64,000 nucleotides of DNA from NCBI RefSeq assembly GCF_010183535.1, contig NC_071331.1, forward strand, positions 17,484,001 through 17,548,000. Direction: 5' to 3'. The translations under genes and the position numbers were made by a program. Origin of the DNA: Caenorhabditis remanei. Taxonomy: Eukaryota; Nematoda; Chromadorea; Rhabditida; Rhabditidae. Positions 62,333 through 64,000 of this stretch are shown here, piece after piece (the first letter of the stretch is position 1; each line of letters starts with the position of its first letter). Under the pieces are notes generated by a model. It worked only from the letters and a program-made list of their open reading frames with translations. It was not told where the DNA came from and made no database searches.

Positions 62333-63618
62333 ATGTTCGAGATTTTCACTCAAGGATTCTCATTCTTGAATCTTCTTTCTATTCTTGCCTTCTTCACAAC
62401 AGTCGGTCTCTTCTTCTGTGGAATGTAAGTTTCTTTTTCATTTCTTTTTTTCTCGTTTTTGAAATTTCATTCATTCAATTTCAGTCCAATATGTCGTCAA
62501 ATCTGGAAACGAAAAGACACAAAGGAAATCTCCGGAGCTCCATTCCTTATGGGAGTTGTCGGTGGATGCTGTTGGATGACATACGGATGGTTGAAAAATG
62601 ATGGAACTGTGAAATGGGTTACCGGATGTCAAGTGATCCTCTACACTACTTACACAATCTTCTATTGGTGCATGACCAAGAAGAAGCTTTGGATCACATT
62701 GAAAGTACTCGGTGTCATCGGAATCTGTACTTCATTGGTTCTGGGAGTTCACTTCTTCGGAATGAAGATCTTCCATCCACTCGGAATCGTCTGCCTTACT
62801 CTCAACATCGCTGACTTTGCCGCTCCACTCGGTGGAATCCGAGTCGTCATCCGTCGATGGGCTACCTCAACCCTTCCTCTTCCATTGTGCATTGCCAATT
62901 TCCTCGTGTCAACTGAATGGTTCTTGTACGGTCTTCTCAAGAACGACTTCTATCTTATCTTCCCAAATGGAGTCGGCTCACTTCTCGCCTTCATTCAACT
63001 TCTTCTCTTCATCGTTCTCCCAAGAAAACCAGGACAACGTGCTCCCATCGTCAGATTGTGGTTGTGGATTCGTGGAGTTAAAGTTGAAGAGACTAAAGGT
63101 AAGAGATCAGAAATCTTCTTCTTCTTTTTGACTGATAACACCACTTGTTTTGGTGGTCATCATAACCACAACCAGGAAGGGAAGCAACTTGCTTTTCTAA
63201 TCTGAAAATTGATAACAGTCGCCGAAAAAACAATAACAATAACCTCTTTTTTCTTTCAGAAATCGTAGCCGAACTCGGAGAATGTGATGAAAAGAAAATG
63301 AACCGAGCTCAGAGATGGTCTCAAAAGATTAAGATGAACGTGTCGACTGTGGCTGAAGAATTGGAGAATGTGATCTACCAACTCCCAACAAAGGACCAGT
63401 TCGCCTATACTCATAAGATTGGAGACGACGATTCATCGAGTGAGAAGACTGTGGAGACAATCGATGAGAAGAAACCAGTTGTCGCAGTGAATCCAGCTGT
63501 TGAAGCTGTCAAGGATGCAGATTTCGAACGTAAAGTGAGAAATTCATTGAGAGCAGCTCAAGAAGCAAGAGAGTCGGCTCTCCGAAGGACGATCAGTTCT
63601 CCAGATCTCTCTGATTAA
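62333..63618 (+). CDS. swt-3: SWEET (MtN3/saliva) sugar transporter
   Basis: Three exons (62333-62424, 62485-63098, 63260-63618) join in phase to 354 residues. The first 235 or so form the seven-helix SWEET fold of two MtN3 repeats joined by a linker helix. Repeat 1 shows SGAPFLMGVVGGCCWMTYG followed by LKNDG. Repeat 2 shows STEWFLYGLLKND followed by IFPNGVGSLLAFIQLLLF, with the family's conserved Pro-Asn-x-x-Gly. It should carry sugars down their gradient across a membrane. The C-terminal tail of about 120 residues is hydrophilic, rich in Lys and Glu, and ends RRTISSPDLSD, a possible phosphorylation site; it is longer than in many SWEETs. The symbol is inferred from family and the pept-2-like neighbour. 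The ATG is the first in the exon and fits the helix 1 length; CTCAG just upstream may be a spliced-leader site. Confidence 0.88.
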
Positions 63619-64000
63619 ACTTCCAATTCTCTAACTCTCTCATCTCATTTTCTCACTTCCCGATTCGATTCTCATCTCAACTGCTTTACATTCAAATCTC
63701 ACTTGACAGTTCTAACTTCAGAACTCATCATTTCCCCCTGCTTTTTCTGTTTTTCTAACCATTTTCATGTTATTTTTGACCCGCTTGACCCGCCTTTATT
63801 TGAGGTGATATGACCAGTTCTTTTCCATTTTCTTTGTGTGCAATGACCCCAACATTTCTTCATGTTGATCGCTTCTCTATGACTATTCCATTCACTTTTT
63901 GAATGGTATAATTCGACTCGAAACGGGTGCCGTTTTTCTGAATTCTCATAAAGTTTTAAAAATTGAAAATTGTCTTTGTTTATTTGCTGAAACTATACGA
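63619..64000 (+). other. 3' untranslated region of the SWEET gene and beyond
   Basis: The pyrimidine-rich sequence after the TAA at 63616-63618 looks like a 3' untranslated region. I found no perfect AATAAA before the window ends; CATAAA at about 63949 is a weak candidate. No new gene starts here. Confidence 0.35.

Overview
The window is nuclear DNA from a nematode, almost certainly a Caenorhabditis. Genes are split by many introns of about 45-60 bases with TTTTCAG-type acceptors. Two starts (767 and 13788) lie a few bases after such an acceptor, as expected for spliced-leader addition. The products look nematode-like: a bestrophin, a PAI-only Pax protein, a large peptide transporter and a SWEET. 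I cannot fix the species. I placed all exons by hand from GT-AG sites, and every main gene model closes in one continuous reading frame.

Layout. Bases 1-103 are the 3' end of an unknown gene (+). 767-7092 (+) encodes a 1465-residue nuclear-type protein with a TASOR-like pseudo-PARP region. 10128-12430 (+) is a bestrophin chloride channel. 13788-16540 (+) is a small Pax-type regulator carrying only the PAI half of the paired domain. 17647-30831 (-) is a ZMIZ/Tonalli-type SP-RING protein of 829 residues with an 8.7 kb intron. 30.8-42.7 kb has no convincing gene and may be its regulatory territory. 42785-44596 (-) is a ZIP metal transporter, 49161-52552 (-) a proton-coupled oligopeptide transporter (pept-2-like), 56417-57688 (+) a calpain-like protein that has lost the catalytic residues, and 62333-63618 (+) a SWEET sugar transporter (swt-3-like). 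From memory, C. elegans genes C06G8.1 to C06G8.3 are swt-3, pept-2 and a ZIP gene, so the right third would be a conserved neighbourhood; this needs checking.

The left half holds likely chromatin and transcription proteins (TASOR-like, Pax-like, ZMIZ-like). The right half holds membrane transporters for metal ions, di/tripeptides and sugars. Nothing in the sequence shows that the two groups form one pathway. Fold-back repeats, a C17 tract, GC-rich promoter-like spots and a small hairpin lie between and inside genes. Weaker gene candidates are a short multi-exon frame just downstream of the calpain-like gene and a possible transthyretin-like fragment near 46.1 kb.

The most interesting items are the nematode TASOR-like protein (a possible HUSH-like silencing factor), the ZMIZ-like protein with an altered SP-RING and a likely internal promoter, and the pseudo-calpain with its possible downstream partner gene.
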